Source: Stutzerimonas xanthomarina
Lineage (GTDB): Bacteria > Pseudomonadota > Gammaproteobacteria > Pseudomonadales > Pseudomonadaceae
Direction of reading: 5' to 3'
Length of the DNA: 64,000 bases
NCBI RefSeq assembly: GCF_003935375.1
Contig: NZ_RHQM01000001.1
Location: 124,001 to 188,000 of the forward strand
Below, piece by piece: positions 8,170-17,847 of this stretch. The notes under the pieces were generated by a model. The model ran no database searches, had not been told where the DNA came from, and saw only the letters and a program-made list of their open reading frames with translations. A program made the position numbers and the translations under genes. Position 1 is the stretch's first letter; each line of letters begins with the position of its first letter.

Positions 8170-9558
8170 ATGACTTCCACTACGGTTGAGCGCCGCAATG
8201 GCCTCGCCACTCGCCCGTTGCGCGAGTACTACTCCCGCGTGCTCGCCTACCTGATCTGCGCCGCAACGCTGGCAGCCGGTACCTACACCCAGTATTTCTC
8301 GATGGGCCTGCTGTGGATGGTGCCGTACACCCTGCTCTATCCACACCTGGCCTACCACCTGAGCTATCGCTTCAAGCGCGATCATCCCGAGCGTACGGCG
8401 CTGGCTCTGCTCTGCCTGGATGCGTTGAACGCCGGTGCCGGCATATTGCTGCTCGGTTTCTCGATCGTGCCCAGCCTGATGTTTCTGCTGACGCTCAGCT
8501 TCAGCGCGCTGGTGAGCGGCAGCCTGCGCAACCTCGCCATCTCGCTGATCTGCGCGGGTGTCGGGATCGGCCTGGCCTTTCTCGTGGTTCCCCTGAGCTA
8601 CCGCGGTACCACACCGCCACTGGTTTCTCTGGTGAGCATTCTGTTCACGACCTTTTACATATGCGCCACCGCCTACTTCGTGCACCAGCAGGGCCAGCGC
8701 CTCGCCCAGGCGCGCAAGGAGATCGAAACGGAGCAGGCCAAGGCCGCGCGCCTGGCACGCAACCTCGCCAAATACCTCTCGCCCCAGGTCTGGGAGTCGA
8801 TCTTCACCGGCAAGCGCAGCGTTCGCCTGGAGACCCAGCGCAAGCGGCTCACCGTGTTCTTCTCCGACATCAAGGGATTCACCGAGCTGGCCGAGGAACT
8901 GGAGGCCGAGGCCCTTACCGACCTGCTCAACAACTACCTAAACGAGATGTCGAAGATTGCCCTGAAGTACGGTGGCACCATCGACAAGTTCGTCGGCGAC
9001 TGCGTGATGGTGTTCTTCGGCGACCCTTCCAGCCAGGGTGCCAAGAAAGACGCGGTGGCAGCGGTTTCCATGGCCATCGCCATGCGCAAACACATGAAGG
9101 TGTTGCGCCAGCAATGGCGCGCACAGGGCATTACCAAACCCATGGAAATCCGCATGGGCATCAACACCGGTTATTGCACGGTAGGCAACTTCGGCGCCGA
9201 TACGCGCATGGACTACACCATCATCGGGCGCGAAGTGAACCTGGCCAGCCGTCTTGAAAGCGCCGCCGAGGCCAGCGAGATCCTGATCTCCCACGAAACC
9301 TATTCGCTGATCAAAGACGTCATCATGTGCCGCGACAAGGGCCAGATCGCGGTCAAGGGTTTCTCCCGCCCGGTGCAGATCTACCAAGTGGTGGACTTCC
9401 GCCGCGACCTTGGCGCCACCTGCAGTTTCGTCGAGCATGAACTCCCCGGCTTCTCCATGTACCTGGATACCAACGGCGTGCAGAACTTCGACAAGGAGCG
9501 CGTGATTCAGGCACTGCAGCAAGCGGCCGAGAAACTTCGCGACAAGGTCATCCTCTGA
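8170..9558 (+). CDS. cyaB: Membrane-bound class III adenylate cyclase
   Basis: 462-residue enzyme making cAMP. The N-terminal 180 residues form a MASE2-type sensor with about six transmembrane helices, a short coiled linker follows (RKEIETEQAKAARLARN), then a class III cyclase domain. Catalytic features: first metal Asp in FFSDIKGFTEL, second in KFVGDCVMVFFGD, the adenine-selecting Lys in GGTIDKFVGD with Asp in TRMDYTIIGREVN, and the transition-state Asn/Arg in REVNLASRLE. The architecture and length match P. aeruginosa CyaB, whose cAMP feeds the virulence regulator Vfr. Promoter not identified in the 257-bp upstream gap. Identity is strong; membrane signal unknown. Confidence 0.93.
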   Translation: MTSTTVERRNGLATRPLREYYSRVLAYLICAATLAAGTYTQYFSMGLLWMVPYTLLYPHLAYHLSYRFKRDHPERTALALLCLDALNAGAGILLLGFSIVPSLMFLLTLSFSALVSGSLRNLAISLICAGVGIGLAFLVVPLSYRGTTPPLVSLVSILFTTFYICATAYFVHQQGQRLAQARKEIETEQAKAARLARNLAKYLSPQVWESIFTGKRSVRLETQRKRLTVFFSDIKGFTELAEELEAEALTDLLNNYLNEMSKIALKYGGTIDKFVGDCVMVFFGDPSSQGAKKDAVAAVSMAIAMRKHMKVLRQQWRAQGITKPMEIRMGINTGYCTVGNFGADTRMDYTIIGREVNLASRLESAAEASEILISHETYSLIKDVIMCRDKGQIAVKGFSRPVQIYQVVDFRRDLGATCSFVEHELPGFSMYLDTNGVQNFDKERVIQALQQAAEKLRDKVIL

Positions 9559-9611
9559 TTCTCTGACCGCTGGCGGCCAGCCGTTGACTAACCGAATCTG
9601 GCCAAGTGCCT

Positions 9612-9757
9612 CTGTTTGGTAAGTTCAGTTGGTCAATTTCGGAGCCCAAGGCCCCGATACGGTGTTGCAGCTCCTCGCCATAGCCCGCTATGACTCGTCG
9701 CAGCGCCTTGTCTCGGAGCCATGTTCATCCGAACTTGCCTCAACCAACTCACCGCAC
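9612..9757 (-). repeat. MITE-like interspersed repeat, copy B (inverted)
   Basis: 146-bp element whose reverse complement aligns end to end with 3274-3421 with about a dozen differences and two 1-bp gaps. The internal block around ATAGCGGGCTAT is the best conserved part. The inner inverted repeat is damaged on one side (GGGCTCCGAA in place of GTTCGTCCGAA on the reference strand), so this copy probably folds less well than copy A. It lies between cyaB and the next AraC gene, about 40 bp before that gene's start. Confidence 0.85.
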
Positions 9758-9797
9758 AGACCAATGGTCAGCGGGCCTGCTTCGGGACAGCCGCCAG

Positions 9798-10556
9798 ATG
9801 CTATCGCTGCGCAACTACCATCACCACTTCATCGCCCATAGCCACGAACACCCGCAACTGGTGTTCGGCCTGAAAGGACTGCTGGAATTCGAGATTGCCG
9901 GGCGCGGCAGCCGCGTCGGCGAGCAGAGTCTCGCGGTAATTCCGTCCGCCACTCACCATGCCTGTGCCAGTGTCACCGGCAGTCACTGCCTGGTGCTCGA
10001 TCTCCCGTCGGAGAGCTGGGTTCGTCAGCGCTTGGGCCACCACACCGAACCCAGCCTGCGTCTGATCGATCGGCCGGATACCGTGCGCCTGAACGCCAGC
10101 CAGCAGCGCCTGGTCGCCTGGCTGGCGCACAGCCCGATCAATGATCCATTGATTGCCGAACAGGGCGCCGTACTACTGCTCGCCAGTCTGGCCAGTGGGC
10201 AACATATCCACCATGACCAGCACGCACTGCCGGTCGCCGCTATCGACGCCTTCATCGATCAGCATCTATCCCACCCGCTTCAGGTTGCCGACCTGGCCCG
10301 TATCGCCGGGTTGTCGGTGGCCGGTCTGCACGCGCGCTTTCTTCGCGAGACGGGCCGAACGCCGATGGAACACGTACGCCAGCGCCGCTTGCAGCATGCC
10401 GAGGCGCTGTTGCACGACACCCGCCTGCCGATCGGCGAGATCGCCGCGCAGGTGGGCTATGCCTCGCAAAGCGCCTTCACCGCCGCACTGGTTCGCGCAC
10501 GAGGCTGCACACCGCGCGCACTGCGACGCGAGCTGCGCGACAAAACCGGTGACTGA
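9798..10556 (+). CDS. AraC-family regulator with cupin domain
   Basis: 252-residue regulator: an N-terminal cupin sensor (HHHFIAHSHEHPQLVFGLKG, with several potential metal-binding histidines) and a C-terminal AraC domain (LARIAGLSVAGLHARFLRETG and AAQVGYASQSAFTAALVRARG). The start at 9798 gives a normal cupin N-terminus; the frame remains open upstream into repeat copy B, but that part is repeat sequence and not protein-like. It precedes an EamA exporter gene by 127 bp in the same direction and may control it. Effector unknown. Confidence 0.8.
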   Translation: MLSLRNYHHHFIAHSHEHPQLVFGLKGLLEFEIAGRGSRVGEQSLAVIPSATHHACASVTGSHCLVLDLPSESWVRQRLGHHTEPSLRLIDRPDTVRLNASQQRLVAWLAHSPINDPLIAEQGAVLLLASLASGQHIHHDQHALPVAAIDAFIDQHLSHPLQVADLARIAGLSVAGLHARFLRETGRTPMEHVRQRRLQHAEALLHDTRLPIGEIAAQVGYASQSAFTAALVRARGCTPRALRRELRDKTGD

Positions 10557-10683
10557 CGCGACAGACACACTCCAAGCCACGGCCTAGCATGGTCCTGATT
10601 CGCAAGGTTCAGGTAGCCATGACCCTACTCATCCGTTCACACCACACCGCACGCACACACCACTCGCTCGGGTGGTTCGCTCC

Positions 10684-11562
10684 ATGACGCCGCGCAACGC
10701 CCTGTTGGCCATCCATCTCGGCGCGCTGATGTTCGGCCTGTCCGGCGTGCTCGGAAAACTGGCCGAAAGCTCGGCGCTGATCATCACCTTTGGTCGTGCA
10801 CTGTTCGCCGTGTTGGCCCTGCTGCTGGTCGCGCAGTTGCTGCGACCCAGCGGGGCAACGCCAAACTGGCGGCAGCGTGGCGGTCTGGCCTTGGGCGGGC
10901 TGTTGCTGGGTGCGCACTGGTTGACGTTCTTCATCGCAGTGAAGATCGCTGGCGTCGGCATTGCAACCCTGGGCTTTGCCAGCTTCCCCGCCTTCACCGT
11001 GCTGCTCGAAGGCCTGCTGTTCCGCGAACGCACCCGCGCCATCGAGTTCACGATGGTCGGGCTGGTCTGTGCCGGCCTGCTGCTTGTCGCGCCGGCGTTC
11101 GATCTCAGCAGCGGACCGACTGCCGGATTGCTCTACGGTGTGCTTTCCGGCCTGCTGTTCGCGCTCCTGTCGCTGCTCAACCGTGCCGTCACCCGCGGCC
11201 TCGATCCGGTTCGCTCGGCGCTCTGGCAGAACCTGGCGATCCTCGCAGCCCTCCTGCCATTCTGCTGGTCGGCGATACCCGCGATACCCGCGCAGGACTG
11301 GCTCTGGCTGGCTCTGCTCGGCGTGCTCTGCACCGGACTCGCACACAGCCTGTTCGTCGCTAGCCTGCGGGTCCTGAAGGCGCGTACGACGTCGGTGATC
11401 TTCGCTCTCGAACCGGTCTACGGCATCGCCTTCGCCTGGTGGCTGTTCGGCGAGCAGCCAACACTGCGCATGCTGCTCGGCGGCGCCTTGATCATCATCG
11501 CCAGCGTGGTTACCAGCCGCTTGAAAAGCCCGCCGAGTGTCGCTCCGAAACTGGCCAGCTGA
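10684..11562 (+). CDS. EamA/DMT-family transporter
   Basis: 292-residue inner-membrane protein with ten predicted transmembrane helices arranged as two EamA repeats (about residues 5-135 and 143-278). Markers are LGALMFGLSGVLGKLAE at the start of repeat one, LEGLLFRERTRAIEF at its end and LEPVYGIAFAWWLFGEQPT in repeat two. The family exports small metabolites or amino acids; the substrate cannot be read from sequence. I used the ATG at 10684 rather than a GTG 12 bp upstream. The adjacent AraC regulator suggests inducible expression. It converges on the SelW-like gene with 3 bp between them. Confidence 0.85.
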   Translation: MTPRNALLAIHLGALMFGLSGVLGKLAESSALIITFGRALFAVLALLLVAQLLRPSGATPNWRQRGGLALGGLLLGAHWLTFFIAVKIAGVGIATLGFASFPAFTVLLEGLLFRERTRAIEFTMVGLVCAGLLLVAPAFDLSSGPTAGLLYGVLSGLLFALLSLLNRAVTRGLDPVRSALWQNLAILAALLPFCWSAIPAIPAQDWLWLALLGVLCTGLAHSLFVASLRVLKARTTSVIFALEPVYGIAFAWWLFGEQPTLRMLLGGALIIIASVVTSRLKSPPSVAPKLAS

Positions 11563-11565
11563 CGC

Positions 11566-11847
11566 TCAGCGGTCGTTATGCCCCAACGAGCGCTGCGGGT
11601 CGATGCGATCACGCACGCGCTGCTTGAGCTCCTTCGCCTCGGGAAAGCCGCCATCAAGCTTGCGCTCCCAGATCTGCACGCCATCGCAGCTGATATGGAA
11701 GGTGCCGCCTGTGGCGGGCACCAGACAGACGCGGCCCAGGTCATCGGCAAAGGTCGACAGCAGCTCCTGTGCGAGCCAGGCAGCACGCAGCAGCCACTGA
11801 CACTGGGTGCAATATGTAATGACGATTTCCGGTTTGCTTGCGGTCAT
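11566..11847 (-). CDS. SelT/SelW/SelH (Rdx) family protein
   Basis: 93-residue thioredoxin-like protein. Its YCTQCQWLLRAAWLAQELL is the CxxC redox motif and following helix of the selenoprotein W family, here with cysteine rather than selenocysteine. The central GTFHISCDGVQIWERKLDGGFPEAKELKQ is also typical. Bacterial members are thought to be redox proteins, with no defined partner. GGAG precedes the ATG. It is divergent from plpD with 68 bp between the starts. Confidence 0.85.
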   Translation of the reverse strand: MTASKPEIVITYCTQCQWLLRAAWLAQELLSTFADDLGRVCLVPATGGTFHISCDGVQIWERKLDGGFPEAKELKQRVRDRIDPQRSLGHNDR

Positions 11848-11878
11848 TCAGGACAGCTCCGAAGGGGATACGGCGGCC

Positions 11879-11884
11879 TATAAT
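11879..11884 (+). promoter_or_regulatory. Consensus -10 box upstream of plpD
   Basis: Perfect TATAAT, 31 bp before the plpD ATG. No convincing -35 lies 16-18 bp upstream, so it may need an activator. Confidence 0.4.
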
Positions 11885-11915
11885 AGCCGCCTCTCCACCC
11901 TTCCCCGGTTCAGCC

Positions 11916-14102
11916 ATGCTCCGCCTGTTCGTTTCCCTGCTGATGCTGTTAACCCTGCCGCCGCTGTTCGCCGAGCCGGCTCAGCCGAAGACCGGGCTCG
12001 TCCTGTCTGGCGGTGCGGCGCGCGGGCTGGCTCATGTCGGCGTGCTCAAGGCGTTGGAAGAACAAGGCGTACGCATCGACGCCATCGCCGGCACCAGCAT
12101 GGGCGCGGTGGTCGGCGGGTTATACGCAGCAGGCTACAGCGTTGCCGAACTCGAGCGCCTGGCATTGACCCTCGACTGGCAGCAAGTGCTGTCCGACGAT
12201 CCGCCGCGCCAGGACATCCCCTACCGCCGCAAGCAGGACGACCGTGATTTCCTCATCAAGCAGAAGCTCAGCTTCCGCGACGACGGCAGCCTCGGCCTGC
12301 CGCTGGGCGTGATTCAAGGGCAGAACCTCGCGCTGCTGCTCGAGCGCCTGCTGGTGCACGCCAGCGACACCCGCGACTTCGACCAGCTGCCGATCCCCTT
12401 CCGTGCCGTGGCCACGGATATTGCCAACGATGAAAAGGTGGTCTTTCGCAGCGGCCACCTGCCCCAGGTGATTCGCGCCAGCATGTCTATTCCGGCCGTG
12501 TTCGCACCGGTGGAGCTGGACGGCCGTCTGCTGGTGGATGGCGGCATGGTCGACAACATCCCGATGGACGTGGCGCGCGACATGGGCGTCGACCGCCTGA
12601 TCGTGGTGGACATCGGCACGCCGCTCAAGCCGCGCAAGGAATTGCTGACAGTGGTCGACGTGCTCAACCAGACCACCACCATGATGACCCGCCGCAACTC
12701 CGAAGCGCAGCTGGCCACCCTGCAGTCGCAGGACCTTCTGATCCAGCCGCCATTGGCCGCTTACGGCTCCACCGACTTCGCCCGAGCCGAACAGCTGGTC
12801 GATGCCGGCTACCGTGCCACATTGGCTCTGGAGGGACGTCTTGCCGAAATGCGCATCACCACCGGTGGCAATCCGGCACTCAGCCTTGCGCGCTCCAGCG
12901 ACCCGCGAACACCGGTCATCACCGCTATTAGGGTGGAGAACGACTCGAAGGTCAGCGATGCGGTGATCCGCCGGCATGTCCGCCAGCCGATCGGTGAACC
13001 GCTGGATCTGGAGGACCTGCAGAAGGACATGGGCACCCTCTATGGCCTGGACTATTTCGAGCGCGTGGAATATCGCGTTCAACGCGGCAAGCTCGGCAAT
13101 ACGTTGGTCATCAACGCCCGCGAGAAGCGCACCGGCACCGATTACCTGCGACTGGGCCTGAGCCTGTCCGACGACTTCCGAGGCGACAGCGTATTCAACC
13201 TCGGTGCGAGTTATCGGAAGAACGGTATCAACGAACTGGGTGCCGAGTGGCTTACCCGCCTGCAGCTGGGTGATCGGCAGGAACTCTACAGCGAGTTCTA
13301 CCAGCCACTGGATGCCGGCTCGCGCTGGTTCGTCGCGCCGAATCTGTTCGTCGAGGCGCAGAACGTCGAGTCCATTCTCGACAACGATCCGATTGCCGAG
13401 TACCGCCTGCAACGCTACGGCTACGGTTTCAATCTTGGCAGACAGATCGCCAACAATGGCGAGATCCGTTTTGGAATCGGTCAGGCCTGGGGTGAGGCCG
13501 ATGTGCGAATCGGCGAACAGGATCTACCCGACTTCAGTTTTACCGAGGGCTACTACGAGCTGCAGTACTCGTTCGACACCCTCGACAACATCGACTTTCC
13601 CCGCGAAGGCGAGGATATCCGCCTGACCATGCGTCAGTACGACCCCAGCCTGAGTTCGGACCAGCGTTATCGACAGTGGCACCTCAAGCTGGACAAGGCA
13701 CTCAGTCACGGTGCCAACACCTGGGTGCTCGGTGGGCGCTACGGTCGCACGCTGGATGACGCGGAAGTGGTGACGTCGAGCTTTCTGCTTGGCGGCGCGC
13801 GTCAGCTGTCGGGCTTCCGTCAGGATGCCCTGGCCGGCCAGAACGTCAGCCTGGCGCGCATGGTGTACTACCGTCGCGTGACGCCGCGAGCGTTTCAGCC
13901 GCTGGACTTCCCGCTCTATCTCGGTGGATCACTGGAGCGCGGTCGCGCCTGGAATGCCGACAATGCCTTCGACAGCGGCTATATCAACGCCGCGAGCATC
14001 TTTCTCGGCTACGACACACCACTGGGGCCACTGAACTTCGGCTACGGCTTCAATGACGAGGACGAACAGGCGCTGTACATGAATCTGGGGCGCAGCTTCT
14101 AG
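11916..14102 (+). CDS. plpD: Patatin-like phospholipase, type Vd autotransporter
   Basis: 728-residue outer-membrane phospholipase A1 of the PlpD type. A signal peptide (residues 1-19) is followed by a patatin domain to about 310 with the oxyanion loop SGGAARG, nucleophile GTSMG (Ser near 61) and catalytic DGG (Asp near 208), then one POTRA domain (about 340-410, TAIRVENDSKVSDAVIR) and a 16-strand BamA/TpsB-like barrel ending in the outer-membrane signature MNLGRSF. Length and catalytic positions agree with P. aeruginosa PlpD, which exposes its lipase domain and forms dimers. The ATG at 11916 was chosen for the signal peptide. It stands alone, convergent with the MarR gene. Confidence 0.93.
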   Translation: MLRLFVSLLMLLTLPPLFAEPAQPKTGLVLSGGAARGLAHVGVLKALEEQGVRIDAIAGTSMGAVVGGLYAAGYSVAELERLALTLDWQQVLSDDPPRQDIPYRRKQDDRDFLIKQKLSFRDDGSLGLPLGVIQGQNLALLLERLLVHASDTRDFDQLPIPFRAVATDIANDEKVVFRSGHLPQVIRASMSIPAVFAPVELDGRLLVDGGMVDNIPMDVARDMGVDRLIVVDIGTPLKPRKELLTVVDVLNQTTTMMTRRNSEAQLATLQSQDLLIQPPLAAYGSTDFARAEQLVDAGYRATLALEGRLAEMRITTGGNPALSLARSSDPRTPVITAIRVENDSKVSDAVIRRHVRQPIGEPLDLEDLQKDMGTLYGLDYFERVEYRVQRGKLGNTLVINAREKRTGTDYLRLGLSLSDDFRGDSVFNLGASYRKNGINELGAEWLTRLQLGDRQELYSEFYQPLDAGSRWFVAPNLFVEAQNVESILDNDPIAEYRLQRYGYGFNLGRQIANNGEIRFGIGQAWGEADVRIGEQDLPDFSFTEGYYELQYSFDTLDNIDFPREGEDIRLTMRQYDPSLSSDQRYRQWHLKLDKALSHGANTWVLGGRYGRTLDDAEVVTSSFLLGGARQLSGFRQDALAGQNVSLARMVYYRRVTPRAFQPLDFPLYLGGSLERGRAWNADNAFDSGYINAASIFLGYDTPLGPLNFGYGFNDEDEQALYMNLGRSF

Positions 14103-14121
14103 CCGGCGTGCCCGGCCTGGA

Positions 14122-14553
14122 TCAGCGCCGATCGAGATTGGCCAGGATCCGTGCATGCACCTGCTGGCACTTGCGCAGATCCTCCTCGTCGATCCCGGCA
14201 AAGGCTTCCTGACGCACCTGTGTGGAAATAGCCTCGATCTTCTCGATCAGCGGCCGTGCCGGCGCCCCCAGGGAAATGCGTTTGGCCCGGCGATCCTCTG
14301 CAGACGCCTTGCGATGCACCAGCCCCTGCGCTTCGAGACTATCGAGCAAGCGGGCCAGCGTCGGCCCTTCAACGGCAACGCTTTGGGCCAGCTCGCGCTG
14401 GGTGGGTTCGTGATCGAAACGGGCCAGGTGCAACAGCACCAGCCAGCGTGCCTGCGAGAGTCCGAGATCAGCCAGGCGTCGATCCAATTCAGCGCGCCAG
14501 CCACGAGAAAGTTGTGCCAATTGCATGGCAAAGCGATGTTGCTCGGCGTACAT
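14122..14553 (-). CDS. MarR-family transcriptional regulator
   Basis: 143-residue winged-helix regulator. Core motifs: LADLGLSQARWLVLLHLARF, the recognition region TQRELAQSVAVEGPTLARLLDSLE and the wing KASAEDRRAKRISLG with the usual DRR. The open frame extends one step upstream only through a TTG, so the ATG at 14553 is used, with AGGA 10 bp ahead. A 13-bp near-perfect palindrome lies 20 bp upstream of the start, as expected for an autorepressor. There is no divergent partner; ligand and other targets are unknown. Confidence 0.85.
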   Translation of the reverse strand: MYAEQHRFAMQLAQLSRGWRAELDRRLADLGLSQARWLVLLHLARFDHEPTQRELAQSVAVEGPTLARLLDSLEAQGLVHRKASAEDRRAKRISLGAPARPLIEKIEAISTQVRQEAFAGIDEEDLRKCQQVHARILANLDRR

Positions 14554-14573
14554 GTACGGCCATTCCTGCAAAA

Positions 14574-14586
14574 ACTAATTATTAGT
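14574..14586. promoter_or_regulatory. Palindromic operator of the MarR gene
   Basis: ACTAAT-T-ATTAGT, 6-bp perfect arms around one base, in an AT-rich pocket 20 bp before the marR start. Size and composition fit a MarR-family binding site overlapping the gene's own promoter or leader. Inferred. Confidence 0.55.
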
Positions 14587-14734
14587 GAGCTAACCACAGC
14601 TCCGGAAAGCAGGCAAGACGACCTTCGAACCCTGATCGAGCGACAGAAGTCGTAATGATGGCACGGCTGGCGTTGCAGCCCGGCAGACGCCAGCTGTCGC
14701 AGCGGCTTCAGACCGAGCTGCAGGATGCACCTAG

Positions 14735-16858
14735 TTACAATTCGAACTCGACCTGCAGTGCGGCACGCACGCAATAAAGCACCTGTTCGGGTACCCGCCC
14801 AGCGAACTGCTCGGCCACGGCGCTCACCGGTGGCAGCTCGCCCTCACCGTCGAGAAAGGCCTCCTGGATTTCCCCGAGCAGATCCTCGGGCAGATCCAGC
14901 GCCTGTTCCAGGCTCAGCTGTTGCAGACCGATGGCTTCGGCGAGCATCGCGTAGACGTTCTTCTCACTGCAGTCGAGCTGACGCGCGATCTGTGCAGGCG
15001 TCATGCCTGCGCGCGCCAGCGTGATCAATTCGTGTCGCAGATCGGCAGGTGACTTGGCCACTTCGACGCTGCCTTGCAGAACCTCCAGGAAGGCCTGACC
15101 GTAGCGCTCCAGCTTGCGCGCGCCGACACCGCTGATGGTGGCCATGTCCGACAGCGAGGCCGGCTGGCTGCGTAGCATCTCCAGCAGCGTGGCATCCGGG
15201 AAAATCACATACGGCGGCACACCGTGTTCTTCGGCCAGTTTGCGGCGCAAGGTGCGCAGCGCTTCCCAGGCTTCCCGTTCCTCGCTGCGCACCAGCTGGC
15301 TGGCGGCACTGGCTGCCGGCTTCGGTGCCTTGCTGGTCAGATCACGGCGAAGTTCGAGGCTCACCTCTCCACGCAGTAACGGCCGGCAGCTGTCACTCAG
15401 ACGCAGCCCCCCGAAACCATCCAGGTCGACGTCCGCCAGCCCGCGCGCCACCAGCTGGCGAAACAGCGAACGCCACTCAGCCTCAGCCAGCGCCCTGCCC
15501 ATACCGAACACCGACAGATGCTGATGGCCCAGGCCGCGGACCTTGTCATTGTCCCGTCCGAGGAGGATGTCCACCAGATGGCCGACGCCGTAACGCTGGC
15601 CGCTGCGGTAGATCGCCGATAGCGCCTGACGGGCGGGCTCGGTGGCATTCCAGGTCTGCACGCCATCGACGCAGTTGTCGCAATGACCGCAGGGCTTGGG
15701 CAGCTCTTCATCGAAATACGCGAGCAGCGTCTGGCGCCGGCAGCGGGTTTCCTCGCAAAGCGCCAGCATGGCATCGAGCTTGTGCTGCTCGACCCGCTTG
15801 TGCCGCTCATCACCCTCTGAGTTGTTGAGCATCTGCTTGAGGAAGATCACATCCTGCAGGCCATAGGCCATCCAGGCGTCGGCAGGCAGCCCGTCGCGCC
15901 CTGCCCGTCCGGTTTCCTGATAGTAGGCTTCCAGCGACTTGGGCAGATCGAGGTGGGCGACGAAGCGCACGTTGGGCTTATCGATCCCCATGCCGAAGGC
16001 GATGGTCGCAACCATGATCAGGCCTTCCTCGTTGAGGAAACGCTTCTGGTGATAGGCGCGCAGCTCGTTGGGCAGGCCCGCGTGGTATGGCAGTGCCGGA
16101 AAGCCCTGCTCGCTGAGGAACGCAGCCAGGTCATCGACCTTCTTGCGCGACATGCAATAGACAATGCCGGCATCGCCGCGGCGTTCGGCTAGAAAACCCA
16201 GCAACTGCTTGCGCGGCTGCTCCTTGGGCACGATGCGATAGAAGATGTTCGGTCGGTCGAAGCTGGAAAGAAATCGTTCGGCGTTCTCCAGATGCAGACG
16301 CTGGACGATTTCTTCCCGCGTCCGCTTGTCCGCCGTCGCGGTCAGCGCAATACGCGGCACTCCAGGAAACAGTTCGGCCAGCTGGCCCAGCTGCATGTAC
16401 TCGGGACGGAAGTCGTGCCCCCACTGGGAGACGCAATGGGCCTCGTCGATGGCAAACAGGGCGATATCCAGCCGCTGCAGGAACGCCAGCATGCGGGGCT
16501 GAACCAGTCGCTCAGGCGCGAGATAGAGCATCTTGATCTCGTTGCGTCGGATGCGCTCAGCGATCTCGCGCTGCTCATCGGCGCTCAGCGTCGAGTTGAG
16601 CGCAACGGCCGAGACGCCCAGCTCGTCGAGTGTCGCGACCTGGTCGTCCATCAGCGCGATCAGCGGCGAAACCACCACCGCCAGTCCTTCGCGCAAGAGC
16701 GCCGGAACCTGGTAGCACAGAGACTTGCCGCCGCCGGTCGGCATCAGTACCAGCGCATCGCCGCCACTGCCGACACGCTCGATGATCGCGCCCTGGTTGC
16801 CACGAAACGCGTCGTAGCCGAATACGTCTTTAAGGATGCGCTGTGCCTGGTCGAGCAT
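14735..16858 (-). CDS. recQ: ATP-dependent DNA helicase RecQ
   Basis: 707-residue 3'-5' DNA helicase for recombination and repair. It has Walker [13 protein letters not shown], the DEAH box [18 protein letters not shown], motifs [23 protein letters not shown], the zinc-binding cysteines (CEETRCRR with CGHCDNC), the winged-helix domain and an HRDC domain near the C-terminus. The ATG at 16858 ([18 protein letters not shown]) matches known RecQ N-termini; the frame runs 84 bp further upstream but without homology. About 100 residues follow the HRDC domain, as in other Pseudomonas RecQ proteins and unlike the 609-residue E. coli enzyme. Confidence 0.95.
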   Translation of the reverse strand: MLDQAQRILKDVFGYDAFRGNQGAIIERVGSGGDALVLMPTGGGKSLCYQVPALLREGLAVVVSPLIALMDDQVATLDELGVSAVALNSTLSADEQREIAERIRRNEIKMLYLAPERLVQPRMLAFLQRLDIALFAIDEAHCVSQWGHDFRPEYMQLGQLAELFPGVPRIALTATADKRTREEIVQRLHLENAERFLSSFDRPNIFYRIVPKEQPRKQLLGFLAERRGDAGIVYCMSRKKVDDLAAFLSEQGFPALPYHAGLPNELRAYHQKRFLNEEGLIMVATIAFGMGIDKPNVRFVAHLDLPKSLEAYYQETGRAGRDGLPADAWMAYGLQDVIFLKQMLNNSEGDERHKRVEQHKLDAMLALCEETRCRRQTLLAYFDEELPKPCGHCDNCVDGVQTWNATEPARQALSAIYRSGQRYGVGHLVDILLGRDNDKVRGLGHQHLSVFGMGRALAEAEWRSLFRQLVARGLADVDLDGFGGLRLSDSCRPLLRGEVSLELRRDLTSKAPKPAASAASQLVRSEEREAWEALRTLRRKLAEEHGVPPYVIFPDATLLEMLRSQPASLSDMATISGVGARKLERYGQAFLEVLQGSVEVAKSPADLRHELITLARAGMTPAQIARQLDCSEKNVYAMLAEAIGLQQLSLEQALDLPEDLLGEIQEAFLDGEGELPPVSAVAEQFAGRVPEQVLYCVRAALQVEFEL

Positions 16859-17018
16859 GCCGGTCTCCGAAACAAGGCGCGCAGTATACGCGAGCGAACC
16901 ATGGAGTTCAGGATCGCGCGGCCAATACGGACGAGGCGTCATCCGAAGGCACGAGTAGCCTGCGCCCCGCGCCTCGTCTAGAATCCGGGTTGTCTTCCAG
17001 CCCCCAAGGTAGTTCCCG

Positions 17019-17606
17019 ATGTCATTCGCCGAGCAACTCGCCCGCCTGCAAGTCTTTCTTGATGCAGATGACCTGCACGAGGAAGCACTGGATTACATCG
17101 CCGCCCATGGCTACCTGACAGCGCTGTGCATCTGCTCCGAACAGGTGCCCGAGCGTGAATGGATCGACGCGCTGTTCTCCGAACCACCCAAGTACAAGGA
17201 CGACACCGAGCGCGAAGCCATCGAGGCCACGCTGGTTCAGCTCAAGGCACATATTGCCCGCCAGCTGGCCAGTGACGAGGACATGGAACTGCCGTGCGAA
17301 CTGGACCTGGGTGAAGAGCCGGACGAATCCGATCTGCGCGGTTGGTGCATCGGCTTCATGGAAGGCGTGTTCATGCGCGAGGCGATCTGGTTCGAGGACT
17401 CCGAAGAGGAAGTCAGCGAGCTGCTGCTGCCGATCATGGTCGGTTCGGGCCTGTTCGACGAGCAACCGGAGTTCGCCGATATCGCCGACAACCCCGAGCT
17501 GGTCGACGAAATGGTGGCGCAGATCCCCGAGCTACTGACGGCCCTCTACCTGATCTGCCATGCCCCCGAGGAAAAGCCAGCCCTGCTCAAGCCGCGTCGC
17601 CACTGA
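17019..17606 (+). CDS. UPF0149 (YecA/YgfB-like) protein
   Basis: 195-residue acidic cytoplasmic protein of the YecA/YgfB family. Diagnostic segments are [20 protein letters not shown] and [20 protein letters not shown]. The C-terminal SEC-C zinc motif found in some YecA proteins is absent. P. aeruginosa YgfB affects ampDh3 expression, but this is a separate paralogue and its role is not known. It lies divergent from recQ with 160 bp between starts. Confidence 0.8.
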   Translation: MSFAEQLARLQVFLDADDLHEEALDYIAAHGYLTALCICSEQVPEREWIDALFSEPPKYKDDTEREAIEATLVQLKAHIARQLASDEDMELPCELDLGEEPDESDLRGWCIGFMEGVFMREAIWFEDSEEEVSELLLPIMVGSGLFDEQPEFADIADNPELVDEMVAQIPELLTALYLICHAPEEKPALLKPRRH

Positions 17607-17847
17607 CCGGCTGCGGAGGGGGCCAAGCGTCAAGGTGGGCGTCATGCTCACCTGCAACGGTGCGACTGCCGGAGCGCAGTCGCCGGCGCGTCGCCCCACT
17701 GCCGGACCTGTCCCGCTGGCTAGCACCACAGGAGGGAAAGGCATTGTTCTGCACATTTCGATGCCCATCGCGAATATCTGACGACGCTGACGTGAGCCAG
17801 CCGAGCACAGATCGCAGCGAAATCAAAGAACCGGGCTGACTAGTACC

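Noticed and set aside
12120-13412. 430-codon open frame antisense to plpD
   Set aside because: Low-complexity shadow translation; plpD is unambiguous on the other strand.
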